Origin: CABMGO01 sp964574775
GTDB taxonomy: Archaea; Nanobdellota; Nanobdellia; Pacearchaeales; GW2011-AR1
Length of the DNA stretch: 24,791 bases
Reading direction: 5' to 3'
NCBI GenBank assembly: GCA_964574775.1
Contig: CAZNOS010000006.1
Coordinates: 1 to 24,791 of the forward strand
The notes under the pieces were generated by a model. It saw only the letters and a program-made list of their open reading frames with translations, did no database searches and was not told the origin of the DNA. Below are positions 1 through 7,336 of the stretch, piece by piece. Position 1 is the first letter of the stretch; each line of letters opens with the position of its first letter. The position numbers and the translations under genes were made by a program.

Positions 1-81
1 GAATGGGAACAGGTGGAACCAACCGACTATGGCCGTCTCAAAAATACTATCAAATGTGGGTTTTTAAAGACTTCGGTTTAA
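1..81 (+). CDS. 3' end of an unidentified reading frame (partial at window edge)
   Basis: The frame starting at base 1 is open for 26 codons and stops with TAA at 79-81. Its residues (start EWEQVEPTDY, end GFLKTSV) look like ordinary protein, and this stretch is visibly richer in G and C than most of the window. Twenty-six open codons could also occur by chance, and no family is recognisable from so short a tail. If real, it is the C-terminus of a plus-strand gene that converges on the aminomutase gene. Confidence 0.3.
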   Translation, partial: EWEQVEPTDYGRLKNTIKCGFLKTSV

Positions 82-220
82 AGTTTTTTTGCGCAGCATT
101 ATAATCCCGTCATAATTTTCAGAAAGTAGTTGAGCCATTTCTGGGTTGTCATCAGTGAGGTCAATAATTCTCTTCTAAAATATTTTTATTTTATTAGTGG
201 TTTAGCTGAAAATCTATTTT

Positions 221-1270
221 TTAATCATCATCCTGAATTTTGGGATATCTAAATTTTTCACCCATATAGTTCTTCATATAAGTTTCCCCATTTCTACCAA
301 CTTTAGCATACCCCAAATCTACGGGAATTTTCCCGCCGGCAGAATCAACTACAAACTGAGGGCAAGCCATTCCAGTCGTATGTCCTCTCAGAAATTTAAT
401 AATTTCAATTCCCCTTTCAACCGGGCACGCAAAATGATATGTTCCCTTAACTAAATCGGCCTGATATAAATAATAGGGTCTAATTCTAATTTCTAATAAC
501 TTCCTGTTTAGTTCTTTGAATATTCTTGGATCATCATTTACATTTCTAAGAACGACGCTTTGATTGCCGATTGGAATACCGGCATCCACAAGAGCCTCAC
601 ACGCACGCGAACTTGCAGGGGTTATTTCAGACGGGTGTTCAAAATGCGTGTTTATAAAAAGAGGTGGACCATTCCTATATGAATGAAGCATATCGCATAA
701 TTCATCGTCAATTCTTTCGGGATATGTGCATGGAACACGTGTTCCAATTCTAATCATTTCAATATGTTTTATCTCCCTTAATTTTTGGATAATACTTTCT
801 AAGTCTTTTGTGGCGAGCAAAAGCGGGTCTCCGCCAGAAAGTAAAACATCTCTTATCCCACCATTTTCTCTTATATATCTTATACCTTCGTCAATTTGAT
901 CTTGTTTTATTTCGGGAGATGTGTTTTCAAATTTTCTTTTTCGAGTACAGAAACGACAGTAAACCGGGCATTCCCCAGAAACTAAAAAAAGACATCTGTC
1001 TGGATAGCGATGAGTAATTAATCCTAGATCATTTTTTTCATCCAACGGGTCTTCTTTCCCACGCGTATTTAGTTCTTCTATCGACGGAATACACTGATTC
1101 CAAATCGGATCACCTTTTTCTTCAATGAGCGAAAAATAATAATCACTTATTTGCATCGGATATTTCTGCAAAACTTTTTGTATTTCTCGTAAATCTTTCT
1201 TTGCTAGAACAATGCCTTTCTCCTTGAACAATCTCCGAGATAAATCAGAGAGTTCCGTTATAAAACTCAT
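221..1270 (-). CDS. kamA: KamA family radical SAM aminomutase (lysine 2,3-aminomutase-like)
   Basis: This 349-residue protein is a cytoplasmic PLP- and S-adenosylmethionine-dependent aminomutase of the lysine 2,3-aminomutase family, which moves the alpha-amino group of an amino acid to the beta position. The radical-SAM cluster motif CxxxCxxC is at Cys101, Cys105 and Cys108 (CPVYCRFC). A GGD motif of the SAM site follows at about 146-148, and the AGGKIP motif near residue 314 supplies the expected PLP-binding lysine. Length is slightly shorter than the approximately 416-residue clostridial enzyme. Substrate cannot be fixed from sequence: family members act on free lysine, on glutamate, or on lysine for EF-P modification. 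It is transcribed alone, with a TATA-like element about 30 bases upstream. No beta-lysine acetyltransferase or EF-P ligase lies beside it, so its pathway is open. Confidence 0.88.
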   Translation of the reverse strand: MSFITELSDLSRRLFKEKGIVLAKKDLREIQKVLQKYPMQISDYYFSLIEEKGDPIWNQCIPSIEELNTRGKEDPLDEKNDLGLITHRYPDRCLFLVSGECPVYCRFCTRKRKFENTSPEIKQDQIDEGIRYIRENGGIRDVLLSGGDPLLLATKDLESIIQKLREIKHIEMIRIGTRVPCTYPERIDDELCDMLHSYRNGPPLFINTHFEHPSEITPASSRACEALVDAGIPIGNQSVVLRNVNDDPRIFKELNRKLLEIRIRPYYLYQADLVKGTYHFACPVERGIEIIKFLRGHTTGMACPQFVVDSAGGKIPVDLGYAKVGRNGETYMKNYMGEKFRYPKIQDDD

Positions 1271-1293
1271 AAAAATTCACTATCACTTTTCCT

Positions 1294-1306
1294 CTTAATA
1301 TAAATT
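1294..1306 (-). promoter_or_regulatory. TATA-like element for the kamA gene
   Basis: On the minus strand this reads AATTTATATTAAG, centred about 30 bases before the ATG at 1270. A second A/T-rich candidate lies near 1317-1327. The spacing leaves a 5' leader of only a few bases. Confidence 0.5.
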
Positions 1307-1378
1307 ACATCAACTCATTTATATATTTTTACTGTCACTATAAAATTATCAAGTGATTTTTTCCAAATAAAATTGAAA

Positions 1379-1455
1379 CGCCCGCGGGAGGATTTGAACC
1401 CCCGACCAAGGGCTTAGGATGCCCCTACTCTAAATCCAGGCTGAGCTACGCGGGC
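1379..1455 (-). tRNA. tRNA-Arg(CCU), no intron
   Basis: The minus strand folds into a full cloverleaf. The acceptor GCCCGCG pairs with CGCGGGC and the discriminator is G. The D stem is GCTC/GAGT. The anticodon stem GGGGC/GCCCT encloses the loop ATCCTAA, giving anticodon CCT after the invariant T33. The T arm is GGGGG/CCTCC around TTCAAAT. CCA is not encoded. The anticodon reads AGG arginine codons. Confidence 0.95.
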
Positions 1456-1475
1456 CTAATTAAGACTAAAAACAG

Positions 1476-1488
1476 AACTATAAAAATC
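1476..1488 (-). promoter_or_regulatory. TATA-like element for tRNA-Arg
   Basis: On the minus strand this reads GATTTTTATAGTT, centred about 27 bases before the tRNA 5' end at 1455. That is the normal archaeal TATA-to-start distance. Confidence 0.6.
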
Positions 1489-1491
1489 TAA

Positions 1492-1683
1492 TTAAAAAAA
1501 TTCAGACTTGTTTTCTAGATACCTTCCGTAGAAATATGCAACTAAAATTAATAAAATAACGACTGGCGTTGCCCAGCTCCCAATCATCCCAACAACCTTA
1601 GCATATATGCTCGCAAAAAAAGATGCAATCAATAATAGAATTGCAGGCGCCTGAAATAATCGTGACTTTACCTTTCTTTCCAT
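1492..1683 (-). CDS. Small two-helix membrane protein, function unknown
   Basis: The protein has 63 residues with a basic N-terminus (MERKVKSR). Two hydrophobic segments, about 11-30 and 38-55, are joined by a short loop, and the tail is charged. Both ends would face the same side, probably the cytoplasm because of the basic start. No family is recognised. It is supported as a real gene by an ATG start, a well-placed TATA-like box (1702-1713) and absence of a competing frame. It ends just before the tRNA-Arg promoter, so the two are not overlapping. Confidence 0.6.
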   Translation of the reverse strand: MERKVKSRLFQAPAILLLIASFFASIYAKVVGMIGSWATPVVILLILVAYFYGRYLENKSEFF

Positions 1684-1701
1684 AAAAAATTAAACTCTCT
1701 G

Positions 1702-1713
1702 TTTTATTTAAAC
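1702..1713 (-). promoter_or_regulatory. TATA-like element for the 63-residue membrane protein
   Basis: The minus strand reads GTTTAAATAAAA, centred about 25 bases before the ATG at 1683. This implies a leaderless transcript. Confidence 0.55.
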
Positions 1714-1820
1714 TCTTCGGTTAGAATCTTATAATGATGGATGGCGACCACATTGACTTTCATAATGCGTTTTAAGTTAATAACTAGAAAGAGTAATGTG
1801 GGAGGGACACACTAAGCAAA

Positions 1821-1832
1821 ACACTTCGGTGT
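1821..1832. other. Short UUCG hairpin in the 1684-1838 spacer
   Basis: ACAC-TTCG-GTGT forms a four-base-pair stem closed by the very stable C(UUCG)G tetraloop on the plus strand. It lies a few bases beyond the stop codon of the 88-residue membrane protein gene (minus strand). It could be a processing or termination structure for that gene or part of a small RNA. The stem is short, so chance is possible. Confidence 0.25.
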
Positions 1833-1838
1833 GGGAGA

Positions 1839-2105
1839 CTAAATGATGTTCAAAGAAGATAACAAAAACATAATTCCCACAATTAACATAGCAATTCCGA
1901 AAATTCGCATATATATTAAAATTCCTTTAGTTTTTCCAAAATTCTTAATATGTTGTGCACCATATCGACCTTGGATTATTGTTGGCTTAAATGTTTTTTT
2001 TGAACTATAATAAAACTTAGTAAATGGAAGAAGAAAATTATTCGGTTTAATAATACAGAAGAGACCTACTACAACCAATAATAAAGACAATATTTCTATA
2101 ATCAT
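1839..2105 (-). CDS. Small two-helix membrane protein, function unknown
   Basis: This 88-residue protein has hydrophobic segments at about 3-19 and 67-85. A basic middle section (about 28-62, rich in K, R and aromatic residues) should be cytoplasmic. That arrangement puts both termini outside or just within the membrane. The ATG is preceded by a TATA-like element at the leaderless distance. No family is recognised. It lies between tRNA-Leu and the other small membrane protein and has its own promoter, so it is probably monocistronic. Confidence 0.65.
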   Translation of the reverse strand: MIIEILSLLLVVVGLFCIIKPNNFLLPFTKFYYSSKKTFKPTIIQGRYGAQHIKNFGKTKGILIYMRIFGIAMLIVGIMFLLSSLNII

Positions 2106-2125
2106 AGTGCTTTGAGTATTTTAGG

Positions 2126-2136
2126 GTTTTTAAATT
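2126..2136 (-). promoter_or_regulatory. TATA-like element for the 88-residue membrane protein
   Basis: The minus strand reads AATTTAAAAAC, centred about 26 bases before the ATG at 2105. Confidence 0.55.
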
Positions 2137-2200
2137 ATATCTTCTATAAAATATTAAATCCTCTTAGTTAATTTTCACAACATCGAAATAAAAATTTTCA

Positions 2201-2283
2201 TGTGGGAGGGAGGATTCGAACCCCCGAAGACAGAAGTCACAGGATCTTAAGTCCTGCCCGTTTGACCACTCCGGAACCCCCAC
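2201..2283 (-). tRNA. tRNA-Leu(UAA), class II with long variable arm
   Basis: The acceptor GTGGGGG pairs with CTCCCAC (one G-U) and the discriminator is A. The anticodon stem CAGGA/TCCTG encloses CTTAAGA, giving anticodon TAA. The 14-base variable arm contains a small GAC/GTC stem, as expected for leucine tRNA. The T arm is GGGGG/CCTCC around TTCGAAT. There is no intron and no encoded CCA. Confidence 0.95.
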
Positions 2284-2305
2284 GTCAAAAATCCAAGAGA
2301 TATTT

Positions 2306-2317
2306 CGTTTTTAAAAG
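2306..2317 (-). promoter_or_regulatory. TATA-like element for tRNA-Leu
   Basis: The minus strand reads CTTTTAAAAACG, centred about 28 bases before the tRNA 5' end. It is one half of a divergent tRNA promoter region (2284-2370). Confidence 0.6.
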
Positions 2318-2337
2318 TTTGTTATTTAGAAACGCAA

Positions 2338-2347
2338 TATTTAAAAG
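2338..2347 (+). promoter_or_regulatory. TATA-like element for tRNA-Gly
   Basis: TATTTAAAAG is centred about 28 bases before the tRNA 5' end at 2371. It is the other half of the divergent tRNA promoter region. Confidence 0.6.
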
Positions 2348-2370
2348 ACATAAGTATTACCAAAATATAA

Positions 2371-2470
2371 GCGCTGGTAGTACAGTGGTTAGTATAGGTG
2401 GTTTCCATCAAAAGTCATATGACAATTGCGAAAAAACCACTTGACTCGGGTCCGACTCCCGACCGGCGCA
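2371..2470 (+). tRNA. tRNA-Gly(UCC) with a 28-base intron
   Basis: The acceptor GCGCTGG pairs with CCGGCGC (one U-G) and the discriminator is A. The D stem is GTAC/GTAT. The anticodon stem GGTGG (2397-2401) pairs with CCACT (2437-2441), and the anticodon TCC is at 2404-2406. The intron is 2408-2435, inserted after position 37. TTTC (2402-2405) pairs with GAAA (2430-2433), leaving three-base bulges CAT and AAA, which fits a bulge-helix-bulge substrate for the archaeal splicing endonuclease. The T loop is TCCGACT, with C instead of the usual T at position 55. The mature length is 72 bases. Confidence 0.9.
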
Positions 2471-2532
2471 TTTACTAAATAGGGCAAGCATCGACTGGAG
2501 CATTTATTTTTTATTCGGAGGCATAGAAAATA

Positions 2533-2543
2533 GATTTATATAG
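2533..2543 (+). promoter_or_regulatory. TATA box of the secF-secD operon
   Basis: GATTTATATAG is centred about 26 bases before the ATG at 2564. Transcription would begin at or next to the start codon. Confidence 0.65.
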
Positions 2544-2563
2544 GGTATTCTATTAATAAAAAA

Positions 2564-3448
2564 ATGTTCAACAAAGCCAAATTCGGAACATGGTATGATA
2601 AGAATTATAAGAGACTATTGATTATACCATTACTTATAGGAATTTTTTCTCTTATATTCCTCGTTGCGTTTTATGCTAAAACGGGAGATATTATGTACAA
2701 AGACGTTTCATTAAAGGGCGGAACGGTAATTACAATTAACGGAGATATAGATACGGCTAGAATAGAAAGCGAATTACCAAAGTATTTTTCAGATGTCGGT
2801 TTTAGAAAATTAACAGACGTTACCAGTGGCAAAAGAATTGCCACGATTATTGAAACATCTGCAGAATCAGAAGACGTAAGATCAAAAATAATAGAATTAG
2901 GAATCGAATTGACGGACGAAAATTCTAGTACAGAATTCACGGGACCGTCTTTAAGTAATAATTTTTACAGGCAATTAATGTGGGCGCTTTTGATTTCTTT
3001 TATTTTGATGTCTGCTGTAATTTTTATTCTATTCAGGTCGTTTGTACCAAGTATAGCAGTTATATCGGCAGCTGTTTTTGATATAATGATTCCATTAGTA
3101 ATTTTGAATATTTTTGGAGTTAGCATATCCTCTGCAGGAATTGCAGCGTTTCTTATGTTACTCGGTTATTCAGTAGATACAGACATTCTACTAACGTCCA
3201 GGGCTCTAAAGAAAAAAGAGGGCACATTAAACCAGAGGCTTTTAGGCGCATTTAACGCGGGCATATTAATGACTGGAACATCGTTAGCGGCAGTATTACC
3301 AGTGTTCTTTTTGGTAACGGGTTTACCAGATTCATTCAGGCAAATATTTTTAATTTTATCATTGGGATTAATCACAGATATATTTAGTACATGGCTAACA
3401 AACGTATCAATAATTAAATGGTATTGTGAAAAGAAAAATATAAAATGA
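2564..3448 (+). CDS. secF: Protein-export membrane protein SecF
   Basis: SecF works with SecD beside the SecYE channel and pulls exported proteins across the membrane using the ion gradient. The 294-residue protein has the family layout. TM1 is at about 17-37, then the short motif DVSLKGGT (47-54) opens an external domain to about residue 130. Five more membrane segments fill about 135-290, including the conserved GYSVDTDILL region near 202-211. secD follows with an ATGA overlap, so the two are translationally coupled. The order F then D and the separate genes fit archaea. The start ATG sits at the leaderless distance from a TATA box. Confidence 0.95.
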   Translation: MFNKAKFGTWYDKNYKRLLIIPLLIGIFSLIFLVAFYAKTGDIMYKDVSLKGGTVITINGDIDTARIESELPKYFSDVGFRKLTDVTSGKRIATIIETSAESEDVRSKIIELGIELTDENSSTEFTGPSLSNNFYRQLMWALLISFILMSAVIFILFRSFVPSIAVISAAVFDIMIPLVILNIFGVSISSAGIAAFLMLLGYSVDTDILLTSRALKKKEGTLNQRLLGAFNAGILMTGTSLAAVLPVFFLVTGLPDSFRQIFLILSLGLITDIFSTWLTNVSIIKWYCEKKNIK

Positions 3449-4965
3449 AAATAACATTAAGAATTTGGATTTTAATTTTTGTATTACTTGGGTCTTTTTT
3501 TGCAATTGCACCATGGCATGCACTAGATTCGGGCGTTGTGGTAAAATCTGTAGAAAAAAATTCTAGTACTTATGAGGCCGGAATTCGAGTTGGAATGGTG
3601 ATAACTTCTATAAATGGATACGTGATAAAGAACATGGAAGACTATTCGTCTTTTGCTGCGAGCAATTTTATTTCAAATAACTCTCAAAAATTAATCATTA
3701 AAACAAATGGTGAAGAATTTATATTTCTTACAAACAAATTAGACATTTCCGTCTCAGACACACCTAGCTCAAACCTAAAGACCGGATTAGACCTAAGCGG
3801 AGGCGCTAGGGCGTTAGTTAAGGCGGCAAACGCATCATTGACAGGAGATCAGGTTAATGACCTCGTAGCAATCACAACAGAGAGATTAAATGCATTTGGA
3901 TTAAATGATGTAGTTATAAAGTCAGTTTCAGATTTATCTGGAGAAAATTTCATGCTTATAGAAATTGCAGGCTCTACAACTACAGAATTAAAGGAGCTAT
4001 TAGAAAGTCAGGGTAAATTTGAAGCTAAAATAGGCAATGATACTGTCTTTATAGGTGGAGATCGAGATATCACTTATGTAGGATCTTCTGGTCAAGATGC
4101 GGGAATATATTCATGTGACGAATCTTCTGGAAACTACTATTGTGAATTTAGATTTACGATTTCCCTTTCTGAAAAAGCAGCCGAAAGACAAGCATCACTA
4201 ACGGCGAATTTATCAACAAATCTTTCTACTGGCGGAAAATATTTAGAGAAACCTTTAGATTTATTTGTCGATGAGGTTTTAATGGATTCATTACAGATTG
4301 GAAGCGATTTGAAGGGAAGAGCTACAACATCAATACAAATTTCTGGTTCCGGTTCCGGAACAAGCCAAGACGAGGCCTATAAAGATGCCCAGTCTAACAT
4401 GAAAAAATTACAAACAATATTGAAGACGGGAAGTCTTCCGTTTAAACTAGAAATAGTAAAGTTAGATGCGATTTCTCCAGCGCTTGGAAAAGAGTTTACG
4501 AAGAATTTAGTAATCCTTGCAATTATTGTATTTGTAATCATCTCTGGAATTTTATTCATTAAATATAAGAAAATTAAAGTTACTGGAGCAGTCATTCTGA
4601 CAATGTTTTCCGAGGCATTTATTACTCTAGGAATTGCGACTCTACTGAGACAGAATTTAGATGTTGCGGCAATAGCAGGTATTATTGCCGGAATGGGAAC
4701 GGGCGTAGATGATCAGATAGTTATCCTAGACGAATCTTTCTCCAAAGAAGAGGGCAATGCAAGGCTAAAAGAGAGAATCAAGAGGGCCCTTTTTGTCGTC
4801 ATGGGCGCATTTTTTACTATTATTGCAGCAATGCTTCCACTATTTTGGGCAGGCGCAGGAATGTTAAGGGGATTCGCACTAACAACAATTATAGGTGTGA
4901 CGGTGGGTATTTTAGTTACAAGACCTGCATTTGCAAACATAATCGAGCAAATCAAGGGGAATTAA
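3445..4965 (+). CDS. secD: Protein-export membrane protein SecD with a PDZ-like insert
   Basis: This is the SecF partner. The 506-residue protein has TM1 at about 7-24, then the family motif GLDLSGG at 114-120, a large external P1 region to about 350 and five membrane segments at about 352-502. The last part includes the GMGTGVDDQIVILDE stretch (416-430). Between TM1 and the GLDLSGG motif, residues about 28-100 look like a PDZ domain: VVVKSVEKNS, STYEAGIRVGMVITSINGY and a final strand KLIIKTNGEEF. This is the pattern of PDZ domains in membrane proteases. Two cysteines (Cys224, Cys233) in the external region could form a disulphide. The gene overlaps secF by four bases and is followed one base later by the next gene. 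Confidence 0.93.
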   Translation: MKITLRIWILIFVLLGSFFAIAPWHALDSGVVVKSVEKNSSTYEAGIRVGMVITSINGYVIKNMEDYSSFAASNFISNNSQKLIIKTNGEEFIFLTNKLDISVSDTPSSNLKTGLDLSGGARALVKAANASLTGDQVNDLVAITTERLNAFGLNDVVIKSVSDLSGENFMLIEIAGSTTTELKELLESQGKFEAKIGNDTVFIGGDRDITYVGSSGQDAGIYSCDESSGNYYCEFRFTISLSEKAAERQASLTANLSTNLSTGGKYLEKPLDLFVDEVLMDSLQIGSDLKGRATTSIQISGSGSGTSQDEAYKDAQSNMKKLQTILKTGSLPFKLEIVKLDAISPALGKEFTKNLVILAIIVFVIISGILFIKYKKIKVTGAVILTMFSEAFITLGIATLLRQNLDVAAIAGIIAGMGTGVDDQIVILDESFSKEEGNARLKERIKRALFVVMGAFFTIIAAMLPLFWAGAGMLRGFALTTIIGVTVGILVTRPAFANIIEQIKGN

Positions 4966-4966
4966 A

Positions 4967-5428
4967 ATGATGCCAAAATGGCACGTCCTCTGGGGATTTG
5001 TCTTATCTATTATATTGATAGAATTTTTTAAATTTTCATTATTCGCAGCGTTAGTGGTTTTTTTTGCGGCAATATTTATTGATCTAGATCATGTATTAAT
5101 TTACTGCCTTGAAACTAAAAATATGAATCCATTTAAATTTTGGAAATGGTCAATGAAAAGAAAAAGTTGTTATGAAAAGCTATCTGAATCAGAAAAAAAA
5201 GACACTAAATTACCGCATTTCATTTTTCATGGAATAGAATTAGTTTTAATTTTAATAGCGCTGACATTTATATCAGTTTTCTTTTTATGGATTTTAATCG
5301 GAGTGGTACTACATTTGATTCTAGATTTTTGTATATTAATTTACAAGAATGAGCATTTATCCATCAAAGCCTCTCAAATTTGGCTTTGGCAAAGAAATAA
5401 AAACAAGAAAGATTTTCGTGTAGAATGA
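4967..5428 (+). CDS. YdjM-like membrane-bound metal-dependent hydrolase
   Basis: The 153-residue integral membrane protein has three or four hydrophobic segments and the histidine/aspartate pattern of the YdjM/DUF457 family. His6 lies near the N-terminus, IDLDH at 38-42 gives Asp39, Asp41 and His42, PHFIFHGIE (83-91) gives His84 and His88, and VVLHLILDF gives His116 and Asp120. These residues are predicted to bind metal at the membrane face. Family members are called phospholipase-C-like hydrolases, but their substrates are mostly unknown. The gene begins one base after secD and overlaps the flippase gene by ATGA, so it belongs to the same operon. A role in lipid or lipid-linked sugar handling is possible but inferred. 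A second ATG is at 4970. Confidence 0.7.
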   Translation: MMPKWHVLWGFVLSIILIEFFKFSLFAALVVFFAAIFIDLDHVLIYCLETKNMNPFKFWKWSMKRKSCYEKLSESEKKDTKLPHFIFHGIELVLILIALTFISVFFLWILIGVVLHLILDFCILIYKNEHLSIKASQIWLWQRNKNKKDFRVE

Positions 5429-6762
5429 AAGAGGCGTTCGGTTTTACAAGAAGATTAATACATAGAGACTTTTCTGGATACGCAGGAATGGCTGTCAAAA
5501 ATTCCATATATTCTTTTTCAACTAGCTTTGTGGCTAAAATCGGCTCATTACTTTTCACGGCATTAATCGTCGGTTCAACATTTTTGGTAAAATTATTTAG
5601 CCTATTCTCTATAGAACTAAAACCACTACTAACTCCAGAACTATTCGGTCTTTACTCGCTCGCGCTCTCAACTATTTTGATTTTCGCCGGCTTTACAGAT
5701 TTGGGTGTTGGTAGTGCGCTAGTTAGATATATATCCAAATATGACAAAAATTCTAAGGGATATATTAATTATCTAGTAAAATTAAAAGTCATTCTGACTT
5801 CAGTGGTAGCGCTTATATTAATATTCTCATCGTATTTTATCTCTTCATACTATCAGAAGCCAATTTTTCTAGCACTCTTAGCGGGAGGAGTTTATATTAT
5901 TAGCACGAGCCTACTTGGTTTTATTTCTGGATTCTTCCAGGCAGAAAATAATTTCAGGATTATATTTTGGAGAGAGCTCCTTTTTCAAATTTTACGTCTA
6001 ATATTAGTTCCAATTATGATAATATATTCGTTAGCATACTCGTCGCAAATCGTTTTGTTTGCTATATTTACAACTTTAGCAATATGCTACTTTTTAGCAC
6101 TTTTGTTTTTAAGATTAAATCTGAAAAAATATCATGGGAAAGAATTGGCACTCGCTCAAAAAAAAGAAGTGCTCAAATTTTTATGGCCGTTAACAGCGAC
6201 AGCTCTTTCTGGAACATTTTTTGGCTATATAGATATTTTAATGTTGGGTAAATTTGTTGCATCTGAGTTTATAGCGTACTATCAAGCAGCGTTTGCACTT
6301 CTTAGTTCTGGCATAACAATAACATCTTTTAGTTCTGTCTTGTTCCCAATCTTTTCAAAACTCAGGGGTGTTAGGCTTCTGAATGGATTAAAAAAATCAA
6401 TAATGGTCGCTATACCTATATCAATTTTGGGAATCATATTTACTTTTCTAGTAGCAGACATTGCAATAATTTATATTTATAACATAGACTATTTGCCAGC
6501 AGTACAAATACTTCAGGCTCTTTCTATATTGTTTTTAATAGACCCGATTATAAATATTTATAGTAGTTTTTTCATATCAAAGGGAAAGAGTTTTTTCATA
6601 GCCAAGGTACTGGTAATTTCCACGATAATTAACATAACCTTAAATTACTTTTTAATTACGAATTTATTGTCATATGGAAACTATGCGGCCGTTTTTGGAG
6701 CTGTAATTGCGACCATTGTGAGTAGGATTGCCTATTTAGTCTTATTATTATTGAAGAGATAA
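5425..6762 (+). CDS. Polysaccharide/lipid-linked oligosaccharide flippase (Wzx-like, MOP superfamily)
   Basis: The 445-residue protein has about 12-14 hydrophobic segments across its whole length. The N-terminal region is typical of polysaccharide exporters: MAVKNSIYSF, then LTPELFGLYSLALS and FTDLGVGSALVRYISKY. The family flips lipid-carried sugars from the cytoplasmic to the outer leaflet, where the oligosaccharyltransferase uses them. Its gene overlaps the preceding gene by ATGA and it ends the sec operon, converging with the next minus-strand gene six bases away. The nearby STT3 cluster lacks any other flippase, so this protein is the best candidate to translocate that glycan, although a separate promoter drives it. 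Confidence 0.85.
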   Translation: MKEAFGFTRRLIHRDFSGYAGMAVKNSIYSFSTSFVAKIGSLLFTALIVGSTFLVKLFSLFSIELKPLLTPELFGLYSLALSTILIFAGFTDLGVGSALVRYISKYDKNSKGYINYLVKLKVILTSVVALILIFSSYFISSYYQKPIFLALLAGGVYIISTSLLGFISGFFQAENNFRIIFWRELLFQILRLILVPIMIIYSLAYSSQIVLFAIFTTLAICYFLALLFLRLNLKKYHGKELALAQKKEVLKFLWPLTATALSGTFFGYIDILMLGKFVASEFIAYYQAAFALLSSGITITSFSSVLFPIFSKLRGVRLLNGLKKSIMVAIPISILGIIFTFLVADIAIIYIYNIDYLPAVQILQALSILFLIDPIINIYSSFFISKGKSFFIAKVLVISTIINITLNYFLITNLLSYGNYAAVFGAVIATIVSRIAYLVLLLLKR

Positions 6763-6768
6763 GAGTAG

Positions 6769-7299
6769 CTAACCCATTTTTCTAACTATCAAAAACAGTA
6801 TCGCCATTAATAATATGAAAATAATCATTAGCCAGATGTTTGTCTTATTGACTCCAATAATATTTCCAGTAATTATATTAATTGTTTCAATTGATTCCCC
6901 GCCTGTGACATTTATATTAACCCAAGTTCCGATTCTAATTAAGCCTGTTTTTTGCTTAAAAAGAACTATTCCATACAGCATCCCGGCTCTCTCAGGACTA
7001 AAACAGATTTCATATTTTCCGTGTTTAATTTTTTTTGAAACAACGCCAATTTTCGCATTTTTTGCGGATAATGTATAATTTTCATAAAAACCAGGCGAGT
7101 CCCTTGTCCAGAGGGTGGTCATAATCATATCTATATCTTCCGGAAAAATGGTTACATTAATACACACAGGATCATCGTTTATCGTAAAATTAAGTTCCGT
7201 TCTTATTGGAGAAATTTTCATTATGGAAGACTCTGCGCATCCAAATTGTATAAAAGCAGTACATAAAATAATTATAATGAAAAGTTTAGCGGTGCACAT
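6769..7299 (-). CDS. Secreted, C-terminally membrane-anchored protein, sequon-rich
   Basis: The 176-residue protein begins with a hydrophobic signal (about 4-22) ending near FGCAES. A mostly beta-strand external domain follows, and a C-terminal membrane anchor lies at about 155-172 with a short basic tail. The external domain has five N-glycosylation sequons: NFT, NVT, NYT, NVT and NKT. No family is recognised; the strand-rich domain of this size resembles an immunoglobulin-like fold, but that is a guess. Its own TATA-like box (7319-7331) lies in the 37-base gap after the preceding secreted protein gene. It is a plausible substrate for the STT3 system in this window. Confidence 0.65.
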   Translation of the reverse strand: MCTAKLFIIIILCTAFIQFGCAESSIMKISPIRTELNFTINDDPVCINVTIFPEDIDMIMTTLWTRDSPGFYENYTLSAKNAKIGVVSKKIKHGKYEICFSPERAGMLYGIVLFKQKTGLIRIGTWVNINVTGGESIETINIITGNIIGVNKTNIWLMIIFILLMAILFLIVRKMG

Positions 7300-7318
7300 A
7301 AAGATTAACCTAAAGAAA

Positions 7319-7331
7319 CTATTTTAAATTT
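7319..7331 (-). promoter_or_regulatory. TATA-like element for the anchored secreted protein
   Basis: The minus strand reads AAATTTAAAATAG, centred about 26 bases before the ATG at 7299. It permits transcription independent of the upstream neighbour. Confidence 0.55.
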
Positions 7332-7336
7332 TCTCT

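Noticed and set aside
808..1017. Plus-strand frame inside the aminomutase gene
   Set aside because: It covers the radical-SAM motif region of the true gene on the opposite strand.
1733..1838. Possible box C/D guide RNA starting at AATGATGG
   Set aside because: The C box is imperfect (ATGATGG) and no D box CUGA or internal C'/D' pair is found.
2202..2444. Open reading frame across the tRNA-Leu and tRNA-Gly genes
   Set aside because: It runs through two convincing tRNA genes, so it is accidental.
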